A stretch of 7,250 nucleotides of DNA from Acidilobaceae archaeon (lineage in GTDB: Archaea; Thermoproteota; Thermoprotei_A; Sulfolobales; Acidilobaceae): contig JALURD010000273.1 of assembly GCA_027057815.1 (NCBI GenBank), positions 1 to 7,250 on the forward strand, in the 5' to 3' direction. Position 1 is the stretch's first letter; each line of letters opens with the position of its first letter. Of this stretch, positions 1-5,931 are shown piece by piece. The notes below the pieces were generated by a model. The model searched no databases. It was not told where the DNA came from and was given only the letters and a program-made list of their open reading frames with translations. Both the position numbers and the translations under genes were made by a program.

Positions 1-110
1 CTGGGTTCGGCATAGGCGTTGAGAGGCTGACACGCTACCTCTGCGGGCTACGTGGCGTATGGGAAGCGAGGCCGTATCCGAAGCTAGCTGGCATAGCGCC
101 GACGCCATAA
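1..110 (+). CDS. C-terminal end of a class II aminoacyl-tRNA synthetase-fold protein (AsnRS-like or archaeal asparagine synthetase), 5' truncated
   Basis: Reading from base 3, 35 residues precede a TAA stop at 108-110. They begin with GFGIGVERL, which is class II synthetase motif 3, whose invariant Arg contacts ATP. A short tail follows containing YLCGL and ARPYPKLAGIAP. In Asp/AsnRS and in the archaeal AsnRS-derived asparagine synthetase, motif 3 sits this close to the C-terminus and is followed by a GL-x-x-(I/V)-x-x-x-x-(P/L)FPR segment. Here that segment reads PYPK rather than FPR. This favours a divergent paralogue such as the asparagine synthetase type over a canonical AsnRS, but 35 residues cannot settle it. 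The next gene starts 28 bp downstream on the same strand and is probably co-transcribed. It is a glutamate-synthase-family protein, which fits an amide or amino-nitrogen role. Most of the gene lies outside the window. Confidence 0.75.
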   Translation, partial: GFGIGVERLTRYLCGLRGVWEARPYPKLAGIAPTP

Positions 111-123
111 CAAGGCAAGGCGT

Positions 124-131
124 GGGGGTGA
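124..131 (+). promoter_or_regulatory. Ribosome binding site supporting the GTG start at 139
   Basis: GGGGGTGA matches the anti-Shine-Dalgarno tail of archaeal 16S rRNA and ends 7 bases before the GTG at 139. This spacing supports the GTG as the true start. Confidence 0.6.
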
Positions 132-138
132 CAGGGGC

Positions 139-1548
139 GTGCAGACGCTCCGCAGGATAGCCGCGAGGCTAGCCTTTAAGCTGCTAGTCCTCTACGTAAG
201 ACTCTACGGTGTAAGGGAGCCGATAGATGACTACCCCCTGGACGAGGTGATAGACAGGGCCCTAAGGGGCGCGGACGCGGTATATCCTAGGCGAGGCCTT
301 AGGGCGTATGGCTCAAGCTCGTTCGGGGCTAGAGTCAGGAAGTGTAGATCAGCGATACCGACCATGGATGAGTTAATAGTCGTAGCGCCACCGGCCTACA
401 CCCCCAAGCGGCTGGAAATGATGACTGAACTCTTCAGGGAGCCCATCTACAGTGATGTGGAGACTGAAACTGTTCTTGGCGGCTTCAAGGTGAAAGTCCC
501 CCTAGCCTCGCCCTCAATGGGTAGCACGGAGATAGCTAGCAGGCACTCCATACCACTGGCCGTAGGGACGGCCAGGGCTGGAGTGGTTTACGGTATTGGA
601 GAGAACGTAGCAACAGTAAGAGGATACGATAAGCGCCTCACCAGGGGGCACCCAACGCTCATAGAAAGGGCTCTAGCGTATCTTGAGAATGTGATGGATG
701 GATACGGCGGCATAGTGATACAGCAGAGCGCGGAGGATGCCTACGACGAGTTGTGGAACAGGGTCTATAGTGACAAGCGGCTGGACCCCTACATAGACGA
801 GGGCCTTGTAGGCTTTGAAATCAAGATAGGGCAGGGGGCGAAGCCAGGCCTTGGCGGGGTCATTAAGATACCGAGAGAACAGGCTGACAGGCTCAGGAGG
901 AAGTACCACATAGACATACCTGTCGAGGGTAAGTATGCCACAAGGTATAGTGTGCCTGCCACCTTCACGGAGGATATACTTAGAGGTATGATAAGGAATA
1001 TGAAGACAGCCTACCCCAGAGTCAAGATCTGGATAAAGCTGGGAGGCTTCAGAGATGCACTTGAAGTCATCAGAGTAGCGGCGGAGGAGGGCGCTGACGC
1101 TGTTATACTAGACGGGCTCGAAGGCGGCACAGGTATGGCCCCGAGGGCGGCTATGCAGCACTTGGGGCTCCCAACGCTAGCGATGGCAGCTGTGGCCAGA
1201 GAGGCTAGGAGGCGCGGGTACAAGGTCAACATACTCCTCTCAGGCAGGCTCTTCAATGGCTTCCACCTAGTCGCCTCAATGGCGCTGGGCGCGTCGGGAA
1301 TAGCTCCAGGACGCGCTTTCCTAGCCGCTGCAGCAGCCAGAGGGTGGAAGGGCGTAGTTAATTATGTTGAGAGCGTTAAGGTGGAAGCCCAGATGCTCAC
1401 GTCGGCGGTAGGGAAGTACAACCTTAAGGACCTTGATCCAGGCGATGTAGCAGCTTTAGATGCGGATGTAGCGAGGGCCTTGGGGATAAAATACGCCCTA
1501 GAATATTACTCTGCGCAACAGCAGATACGCTACAAGAAGCAGTTATAA
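139..1548 (+). CDS. Stand-alone glutamate synthase-type FMN-binding domain protein
   Basis: This 469-residue protein corresponds to the FMN (synthase) domain of glutamate synthase, a TIM barrel that in the full enzyme turns 2-oxoglutarate and ammonia into glutamate. Recognisable pieces are GQGAKPGLGG (residues 231-240, equivalent to GAKPGEGG), KLGG (300-303), LDGLEGGTGMAP (324-335, the typical GGTG loop) and a barrel-end phosphate-binding stretch at about 366-397. The N-terminal 70 residues are basic and partly hydrophobic (about 12-22). There is no N-terminal glutaminase domain and no GXGXXG C-terminal domain. The only cysteine is C69, so the three cysteines that hold the 3Fe-4S cluster in classical enzymes are absent. 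Nitrogen donor, electron donor and partner are therefore unknown. Related FMN-domain proteins include N-methylglutamate synthase subunits, so glutamate production is not assured. The GTG start has a good ribosome binding site. The gene is probably co-transcribed with the synthetase-fold gene 28 bp upstream. Confidence 0.85.
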   Translation: MQTLRRIAARLAFKLLVLYVRLYGVREPIDDYPLDEVIDRALRGADAVYPRRGLRAYGSSSFGARVRKCRSAIPTMDELIVVAPPAYTPKRLEMMTELFREPIYSDVETETVLGGFKVKVPLASPSMGSTEIASRHSIPLAVGTARAGVVYGIGENVATVRGYDKRLTRGHPTLIERALAYLENVMDGYGGIVIQQSAEDAYDELWNRVYSDKRLDPYIDEGLVGFEIKIGQGAKPGLGGVIKIPREQADRLRRKYHIDIPVEGKYATRYSVPATFTEDILRGMIRNMKTAYPRVKIWIKLGGFRDALEVIRVAAEEGADAVILDGLEGGTGMAPRAAMQHLGLPTLAMAAVAREARRRGYKVNILLSGRLFNGFHLVASMALGASGIAPGRAFLAAAAARGWKGVVNYVESVKVEAQMLTSAVGKYNLKDLDPGDVAALDADVARALGIKYALEYYSAQQQIRYKKQL

Positions 1549-1587
1549 ACTTTAATACCGTGTTAACCGTAGGTAGCTGGCTTCTCT

Positions 1588-1594
1588 CTAAATA
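1588..1594 (+). promoter_or_regulatory. Possible TATA box for the KaiC-like gene
   Basis: CTAAATA lies about 26 bases upstream of position 1617, which would give a leader of roughly 18 bases that includes a weak AGGGT ribosome binding site at 1621-1625. A second AT-rich stretch (TTTAATA, 1551-1557) follows the previous stop and is less well placed. The gap also holds a 7-bp inverted repeat (TACCGTG 1556-1562, CACGGTA 1608-1614). The assignment rests on position and composition only. Confidence 0.35.
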
Positions 1595-1634
1595 CAATTC
1601 AAGGAGCCACGGTAATAAGCAGGGTAAGATTTAG

Positions 1635-3041
1635 ATGAGTGAGATCCGGGTTACTTCGAGGAGCTTTGAGTCCTTCATAACAGAAATAGCGCCAGGGGTC
1701 ATAGAGCCCGGACACATAGTTCTAATCAAGGGGGCTCCAGGCTCGGGCAAGACGACGTTCGCGGTCATGACAGCAAAGTACTTCGCGTCAAACCATGATA
1801 AGACGATTTACTTATCCTTTAATGAGTCTAGGGAATCAATGATAAGGAACTACAAGGGACTAGGTATAGACCTGGAAAGTCTGGAAAAAGCTGGAGTATT
1901 CAGGTACGTTAGTCTTCCACTAACGGCACGCCTGGAATCGATGATTGAGGAGATACGGAAGCACTCCATAGAATTTCTGCCTAGGCTCATAGTGGTGGAC
2001 CCGATTAACCCGTTGATTCAGAAAGGTGAATCAGCCATAGAAAAACGAATTCTAGTTCAGAATTACCTCGTCTCAATCGCTAAAAATATCAGGTCCACTA
2101 TAATGCTTCTGGCTGAGGAGTATCCAGACGAATCTGATGCACTTATCAGCCTGGAGTACATGGCTGACGTAGTGATCAGTTTAAGGTATAGGATAAGGCG
2201 GGCAGGAGTTATCGAGAGGGTCATGGAAGCCTTGAAGGTACGGGGTTCCAAGCATCACATGAGCAGGATACCATTCTCGATTAAGGAGGGTCAGGGTATA
2301 GTGATTTACAAGCCCGTCATCCCAGCCGAGATACCGCCCCCAGATATGGAGGTTATGCACTTCATGCCTTGCAGTGGCCTGGACTCTTACGTGGGCCCGA
2401 TTTATAGGGGCCAGGTAGTATACGTAGGTCACCCATCAAACGTTAGACCCAGGGAGCTTGCTTTAATTCCTGTCGGGTTCCTACTCCTGAATAACGTTAG
2501 GGGCTCTGTGATTAGCTTCAGGATGTCTCCGATGGAGATAAGAGACGTCGTAATTAACGTTTTAGTAGATGGCGGTTTAGATAAATGGCTTGCAGAGTTT
2601 ATAGCAGAAAACTACTTCGAATACCACGGAGTAAACCCACTGGCAACTAGCCTGACGGAGCTCATGTCGCAAATAATAGACTTCGTCAAGCATAGCAACG
2701 TAGACATGGTTGTTATTCATGGCGTGGAGATACTTGACCTACTCTATCCAAGCATGGAAATCATAGCATGGATGAAGAACCTGATGCTAACACTACGTCA
2801 GCTAAAGAAGACGTTGATAATCCTAGGCTCGACAGACTTTTCTAAATCCCGGAAACTTGCAGAGCTACTCTCCGATTTATCAATGGAATTCGCTTTGAAC
2901 GATAAATTCGAACTTGAGATGAAGGTGTATAAGAGAGCTAAGAAGCCTAGGATCTTTGGGGAGGAAGAGATCAACGAATGTGCCCGGGAGATTATCGAGC
3001 GCATATTGGAATTTAGTGAGAGCTACGCGGTCTTCGATTGA
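1635..3041 (+). CDS. KaiC-like RecA-superfamily ATPase with a degenerate second domain
   Basis: The protein has 468 residues in two RecA/KaiC-like halves. The first half (about 5-235) has Walker A GAPGSGKTT at 33-41, a catalytic Glu in SFNES at 64, Walker B RLIVVD ending at D122, and the KaiC-typical segment ALKVRGSKHHMSR (199-211). The second half (about 236-468) follows the same order, but its P-loop position reads GHPSNVRPRE (265-274) without GKT, the Glu segment reads SFRMSPME, and the Walker B position reads VVIHG (359-363) with His instead of Asp. Only the first half should bind and hydrolyse ATP. Archaeal KaiC-like proteins are often signalling or regulatory ATPases. I see no kaiA or kaiB here and do not infer a clock. 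No transmembrane or zinc motif is visible. The start is secure because an in-frame TAG lies directly before the ATG. Codon and base use look a little more AT-rich than the neighbours. The gene stands alone and converges with sucD. Confidence 0.85.
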   Translation: MSEIRVTSRSFESFITEIAPGVIEPGHIVLIKGAPGSGKTTFAVMTAKYFASNHDKTIYLSFNESRESMIRNYKGLGIDLESLEKAGVFRYVSLPLTARLESMIEEIRKHSIEFLPRLIVVDPINPLIQKGESAIEKRILVQNYLVSIAKNIRSTIMLLAEEYPDESDALISLEYMADVVISLRYRIRRAGVIERVMEALKVRGSKHHMSRIPFSIKEGQGIVIYKPVIPAEIPPPDMEVMHFMPCSGLDSYVGPIYRGQVVYVGHPSNVRPRELALIPVGFLLLNNVRGSVISFRMSPMEIRDVVINVLVDGGLDKWLAEFIAENYFEYHGVNPLATSLTELMSQIIDFVKHSNVDMVVIHGVEILDLLYPSMEIIAWMKNLMLTLRQLKKTLIILGSTDFSKSRKLAELLSDLSMEFALNDKFELEMKVYKRAKKPRIFGEEEINECAREIIERILEFSESYAVFD

Positions 3042-3136
3042 ATCAAGGCTTTTACCGGCTATTGTTGGTCATTGACCCGGTTACAATATATGGGATTTAA
3101 CTGCAAGAAAAGAGGAAGAGTAGTAGGCGGTAGATG
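3042..3136. other. Intergenic region between convergent genes
   Basis: The 95 bp separate the KaiC-like stop from the sucD stop. A weak inverted repeat (ACCGG/CCGGT, about 3055-3081) is present. No gene or RNA is recognisable. An ATATAT stretch near 3086 resembles a TATA box but has no downstream gene. Confidence 0.5.
3104..3120 (-). terminator. Possible pyrimidine-rich terminator of the sucCD operon
   Basis: Read on the minus strand, the sequence 17 to 33 bases after the sucD stop is a pyrimidine run with an embedded TTTT (CTCTTCCTCTTTTCTTG). Archaeal RNA polymerase commonly terminates at T-rich runs without a strong hairpin. A TTTT also lies just after the opposing gene, near 3050. This is positional evidence only. 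Confidence 0.3.
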
Positions 3137-4009
3137 TTACAATACTTCTTCGACTAGCTTGGGTATTTCCTGTGGTATCCTGGCGACTCTGACTCCAGCC
3201 TTCTCTAGGGCTTTCACCTTGTCCTGGTAGCTGCCGGTGCCCATCATTATAATGGCGCCTGCGTGTCCCATCCTCTTCCCGGGCGGCGCTGTCCTGCCGG
3301 CGATGAACGCTACAACGGGTTTGGTGAAGCGTCCCTCCTCGATCATCTTAGCTGCTCTCTCTTCCATGTCTCCGCCAATCTCGCCTATCAGCACTAGGAC
3401 CTTCGTCTGCGGATCCTTCTCAAAGTATTCCATAGCCTCTGTGAACGTGAGGCCTACAATGGGGTCCCCACCTATGCCTATAGCTGTGCTTTGGCCGATC
3501 CCTGCCCTGGTGAGGCTGTATGCTATCTCGTACGTTAGCGTGCCGCTCCTAGATACTATCCCTACGGGGCCGGGCTTGAAGATGTGGCCAGGCATTATGC
3601 CTACCTTCGCTGCGCCTGGGGTTATTATTCCGGGGCAGTTGGGGCCAATGATCACTGTGCCCTTTGACTTAGCGTAGTTGACAAACTTCATGGTCTCATG
3701 TACGGGTATGTGCTCGGTTATTACAACGACTACTTTCATGCCAGCATCAATGGCTTCATAAACGGCGTCGGAGGCGAACCTCGCTGGAACGAAGATGATG
3801 CTTGTGTTGGCCTCAGGGTGCTCGGCTACAGCTTCCTCCATGGTGTCATAGACCGGGACTCCGTGGACCTCCTGGCCTCCCTTGCCGGGCGTCACCCCAG
3901 CTACTATCTTGGTGCCATATTCGAGCATGAGCTTAGTGTGGAAGGATCCCTCCCTACCTGTAATGCCCTGGACTATGACCCGGGTGTCCTCGCCGACCAA
4001 CACAGCCAT
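3137..4009 (-). CDS. sucD: Succinyl-CoA synthetase (ADP-forming), alpha subunit
   Basis: The alpha subunit carries the CoA site and the histidine that is phosphorylated during interconversion of succinyl-CoA, ADP and phosphate with succinate, CoA and ATP. The product has 290 residues, close to the usual 289 or so. Using a count that includes one extra residue from a GTG at 4012, the features are: CoA-binding Rossmann segment with GITGREG (16-22), GPNCPG (123-128), SRSGTLTYE (154-162), GIGGDP (179-184), EIGG (211-214) and active-site GHAGAI with phosphohistidine H250. I chose ATG at 4009 over the in-frame GTG at 4012 because GGGGGTGAT (4023-4015) is then 5 bases away rather than 2. The gene starts within 20 bases of the sucC stop and is clearly the second gene of a sucCD operon. 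It is cytoplasmic and nothing is missing. Confidence 0.96.
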   Translation of the reverse strand: MAVLVGEDTRVIVQGITGREGSFHTKLMLEYGTKIVAGVTPGKGGQEVHGVPVYDTMEEAVAEHPEANTSIIFVPARFASDAVYEAIDAGMKVVVVITEHIPVHETMKFVNYAKSKGTVIIGPNCPGIITPGAAKVGIMPGHIFKPGPVGIVSRSGTLTYEIAYSLTRAGIGQSTAIGIGGDPIVGLTFTEAMEYFEKDPQTKVLVLIGEIGGDMEERAAKMIEEGRFTKPVVAFIAGRTAPPGKRMGHAGAIIMMGTGSYQDKVKALEKAGVRVARIPQEIPKLVEEVL

Positions 4010-4014
4010 CACAT

Positions 4015-4023
4015 ATCACCCCC
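4015..4023 (-). promoter_or_regulatory. Ribosome binding site of sucD
   Basis: Minus-strand GGGGGTGAT closely resembles the ideal GGAGGTGAT. It lies between the sucC stop and the sucD start, and its spacing favours ATG 4009 over GTG 4012. Confidence 0.65.
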
Positions 4024-4026
4024 AAG

Positions 4027-5163
4027 TCAGAGGCTGATAACCCTCTTCACGGCCTCGATGGGGTCAGTGTAAGCCTCGAGGCCGTGCTCCCTGAGTATTC
4101 GCCTGCCCTCCTCCTCGTTGGTGCCCGAGAGCCTAACCACTAGTGGCTTCTTGAGTCCGCCCAGCTCCTCTATCGCCTTGACTATGCCTTTAGCGACCTC
4201 GTCGCACCTTGTTATGCCTCCGAAGATGTTCATGAAGATCTTCTTGACCTTAGGCATCTCCATTAGGAAGCCTACAGCCGTTTTCACCAGCTCAGCACTT
4301 GCGCCACCGCCTATGTCTAGGAAGTTGGCTGGCCTACCGCCGAACTCGTAGACTAAGTCCATAGTGGTCATTGTTAGCCCTGCACCGTTCCCTATGACGC
4401 CTATGTCGCCATCAAGCTCCACGAAGGCTAAGCCTAACTTTCTAGCCTTGACCTCCCACTCCGTGTACTCTCCGCTCTCTTCTACCCTTGCCGTCCTCAG
4501 CTCGGGGTGCTTGAAGAGAGCGTTATCGTCTACTATGATTCTTGCGTCAAGCGGAATGACCTTGTCGCCCACAAGTGCTAGTGGGTTCGACTCAGCCAGC
4601 TCGGCGTCGTACTCAACGAATGCCCTATAAAGTGCTTGAAGGAACATCGCGAAGCTGGCTAGAGCCTTGCCTGTGAGGCCTATCTTCTTGCCTATAAGCC
4701 TTGCTTGATATCCCTTGAGGCCTACAAACGGGTCGATGTACTGCCTGACTATACTCTCAGGCTTCTCCCTGGCAATCTCCTCTATATCCATCCCGCCGTA
4801 GCGTGAAGCTAGCACTACAGGTTTCCTCTCACTGCGGTCTATAACTATGGCCGCGTAGAGTTCCACATCGTGGGGTATGGCCTTCTCTATTAGTATATAA
4901 GAGGGTTTCAGCCCCTTAATGGGCGTCTCGAAGAGCCTCTTAGCGGTCTCAACGGCTTCTTCAACACTGTTAACCAGCTTGATGCCTCCTGCCTTGCCTC
5001 TACCTGCTACGAGAACTTGGCTCTTAACTACTAAGGGGGGCTCGAGGCCCGCCTCCTTAATCCTAGCCTCTACGTCATCGGTTTTACCGACGACCACACC
5101 CGGGGGAACCTCAACCCCATATTTCCTAAGGATGTCCTTGGCCTCGAACTCGAAGAGCTTCAA
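4027..5163 (-). CDS. sucC: Succinyl-CoA synthetase (ADP-forming), beta subunit
   Basis: The beta subunit binds nucleotide through an ATP-grasp fold and completes the succinate site of the alpha-beta enzyme. The 378 residues match the usual length of 380-390. Visible features are VVKSQVLVAGRGKAGG (45-60, ATP-grasp lysine and glycine loop), HDVELY (98-103), AESNPL with E191 and N193 plus D206 as Mg ligands, GNGAGLTM (258-265), FLDIGGGA (281-288), NIFGGITRCDEVA (312-324, the power helix facing the alpha-subunit histidine) and RLSGTNEEEG (344-353). The start is TTG: the N-terminus MKLFEFEAKD aligns with the family start, no ATG or GTG is available there, and AGGGGGTTA lies 7 bases upstream. It is the first gene of the sucCD operon. 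In crenarchaea the enzyme can serve the TCA cycle or a 4-hydroxybutyrate carbon-fixation cycle, and this window cannot say which. Confidence 0.96.
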   Translation of the reverse strand: MKLFEFEAKDILRKYGVEVPPGVVVGKTDDVEARIKEAGLEPPLVVKSQVLVAGRGKAGGIKLVNSVEEAVETAKRLFETPIKGLKPSYILIEKAIPHDVELYAAIVIDRSERKPVVLASRYGGMDIEEIAREKPESIVRQYIDPFVGLKGYQARLIGKKIGLTGKALASFAMFLQALYRAFVEYDAELAESNPLALVGDKVIPLDARIIVDDNALFKHPELRTARVEESGEYTEWEVKARKLGLAFVELDGDIGVIGNGAGLTMTTMDLVYEFGGRPANFLDIGGGASAELVKTAVGFLMEMPKVKKIFMNIFGGITRCDEVAKGIVKAIEELGGLKKPLVVRLSGTNEEEGRRILREHGLEAYTDPIEAVKRVISL

Positions 5164-5170
5164 CTCCAGC

Positions 5171-5179
5171 TAACCCCCT
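5171..5179 (-). promoter_or_regulatory. Ribosome binding site deciding the TTG start of sucC
   Basis: Minus-strand AGGGGGTTA ends 7 bases before TTG 5163. A GGAG directly abuts the TTG and is too close to act. The site supports initiation at an uncommon TTG codon. Confidence 0.55.
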
Positions 5180-5202
5180 AAGCTCACCCGCAGATTAAGT
5201 CA

Positions 5203-5211
5203 TTATATAAG
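5203..5211 (-). promoter_or_regulatory. TATA box of the sucCD operon
   Basis: Minus-strand CTTATATAA is the best TATA element in the window. Its centre lies about 26 bases upstream of position 5180, which would give a leader of about 17 bases containing the ribosome binding site at 5179-5171. Confidence 0.65.
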
Positions 5212-5254
5212 GTGTAATTGTTCACCCGCATATCTCCCCGGAGTCTCCCACACG

Positions 5255-5260
5255 TTTATA
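5255..5260 (+). promoter_or_regulatory. TATA box facing right, upstream of the structured leader
   Basis: TTTATA, in ACGTTTATACGG, predicts transcription from about 5282-5286 rightwards. The resulting leader of about 100 bases before the next gene is long for a crenarchaeon. Confidence 0.5.
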
Positions 5261-5277
5261 CGGTTAGGGCGATGAGC

Positions 5278-5355
5278 GGCCGTGTAAGGGCTGAAACCAG
5301 CCCCACGCCAAGCGGGGCTGGTGGATGTAGAGCCAGGCAGGGGCGAGCCCTGGCT
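5278..5355 (+). ncRNA. Candidate structured leader or small RNA with competing hairpins
   Basis: Three stems can be drawn. Hairpin I: GGGCTG 5288-5293 with CAGCCC 5298-5303, extended by GGC(C)GTG 5278-5284 with CACGCC 5304-5309. Hairpin II: ACCAGCCCC 5296-5304 with GGGGCTGGT 5314-5322, nine perfect pairs around a 9-base loop. Hairpin III: AGCCAGG 5331-5337 with CCTGGCT 5349-5355. Hairpins I and II share bases 5296-5309 and exclude each other. The element lies behind a TATA box and ends just before a ribosome binding site at 5366-5373, so it could be a 5' leader with alternative folds or a separate small RNA. If transcription starts near 5284, only the upper stem of hairpin I would be made. 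I do not recognise a known riboswitch, RNase P, SRP or tRNA. High GC raises the chance of fortuitous pairing. Confidence 0.4.
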
Positions 5356-5365
5356 AGTAGATCTT

Positions 5366-5373
5366 AGGGGTGA
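5366..5373 (+). promoter_or_regulatory. Ribosome binding site that decides the start at 5383
   Basis: AGGGGTGA is a strong site. It directly abuts a GTG at 5374 but is 9 bases from the in-frame GTG at 5383, so 5383 is the better start. Confidence 0.55.
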
Positions 5374-5382
5374 GTGGCTGCT

Positions 5383-5931
5383 GTGCCCTCGGTGGGGCCT
5401 GACTGGTTCCTTGTCGATGCGTCAGTGGTACTCGGTTTGGAGGAGGGTGAGAGGCGCAAGCTGGTGGAGTGGGCCCTCTCGGAGTCGAGTGTAGTCTTGG
5501 TAACGAGGCCATCTATAGTCACTGTTGAATCAGGCACGGGGAGAGTGCTTGTGACGGTCGGAGTAGGCTCCCTGATATCTCCATCGGAGCCTCCCGTTGG
5601 GGGATGGTTTAGGCTGGTGAGGAGGGAGTGGGTGGACGGCTGCAGAGTCTCCGGGGAGCCGAGGGTTAAGAGTGGTTGGGGTGAAGAGGCAGAGAGTGAA
5701 GGCGTCATTGTGGCTCTGGACGCCAGGGATCCAGCTGCTCTCTTTGTCAACGGCGTGAAGGACCGTGTCAGGTCGCGTGGGGGAGGGTATCCAGTAGCGG
5801 CCCTAGGGGGGCCTGGCGGTGTGCCCGTCCTCTCGGTGGATAGCGAGGGCTACTATGTGGTCAACGTAGTTGAGGGAGCTGTTCTTCAACGGCTTTCATA
5901 CATCGTGCCAATCGCTTCCGCCTGCCACTGA
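5383..5931 (+). CDS. Uncharacterised protein, 182 residues
   Basis: I do not recognise the family. The protein is soluble by inspection, with no signal peptide, membrane segment or zinc motif, and only two cysteines, both in its second half. The N-terminus (PDWFLVDASVVLGLEEGER) looks like a strand then a helix. A strand-rich middle follows (VVLVTRPSIVTVES, RVLVTVGVGSLISP), then VIVALDARDPAALFVNG and a C-terminal strand-helix (YYVVNVVEG). It is very rich in Val, Gly, Ser and Glu. The frame is open throughout, the opposite strand offers only low-complexity Ser/Thr/Pro translations, and a good ribosome binding site lies upstream, so I regard it as real. GTG 5374 is an alternative start that adds three residues. 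It follows the hairpin-forming leader and its last 71 bases overlap the 3' end of the opposing membrane-protein gene. DNA-, RNA- or nucleotide-binding roles cannot be inferred. Confidence 0.65.
   Translation: MPSVGPDWFLVDASVVLGLEEGERRKLVEWALSESSVVLVTRPSIVTVESGTGRVLVTVGVGSLISPSEPPVGGWFRLVRREWVDGCRVSGEPRVKSGWGEEAESEGVIVALDARDPAALFVNGVKDRVRSRGGGYPVAALGGPGGVPVLSVDSEGYYVVNVVEGAVLQRLSYIVPIASACH

Noticed and set aside
1556..1614. Inverted repeat TACCGTG/CACGGTA as a terminator or operator
   Set aside because: Seven pairs across a 45-base loop are weak, and the arms overlap a competing TGGCT/AGCCA pairing. I note it only within the promoter entry.
1635..3041. Circadian KaiC clock protein
   Set aside because: The second domain has lost its nucleotide motifs, and no kaiA or kaiB is present, so only a KaiC-like ATPase is supported.
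3698..4072. Plus-strand open frame across sucD and the end of sucC
   Set aside because: It lies antisense to two unmistakable enzyme subunits, and its product shows no family features.
5269..5293. C/D box guide RNA (GCGATGA as box C, CTGA as box D')
   Set aside because: No convincing C' and D boxes follow at the expected spacing, and the C-like box lies upstream of the predicted transcript start.
5278..5360. tRNA or H/ACA RNA in the hairpin region
   Set aside because: There is no T-arm consensus, no acceptor stem and no ACA box after the hairpins.
5383..5600. PIN-domain nuclease reading of the orphan protein from its VDASVV opening
   Set aside because: The later conserved acidic residues of PIN domains do not appear in order, and the following strands do not match.
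5364..5750. Minus-strand open frame of 128 codons
   Set aside because: It is a low-complexity Ser/Thr/Pro translation opposite a better plus-strand gene and has no start signals.
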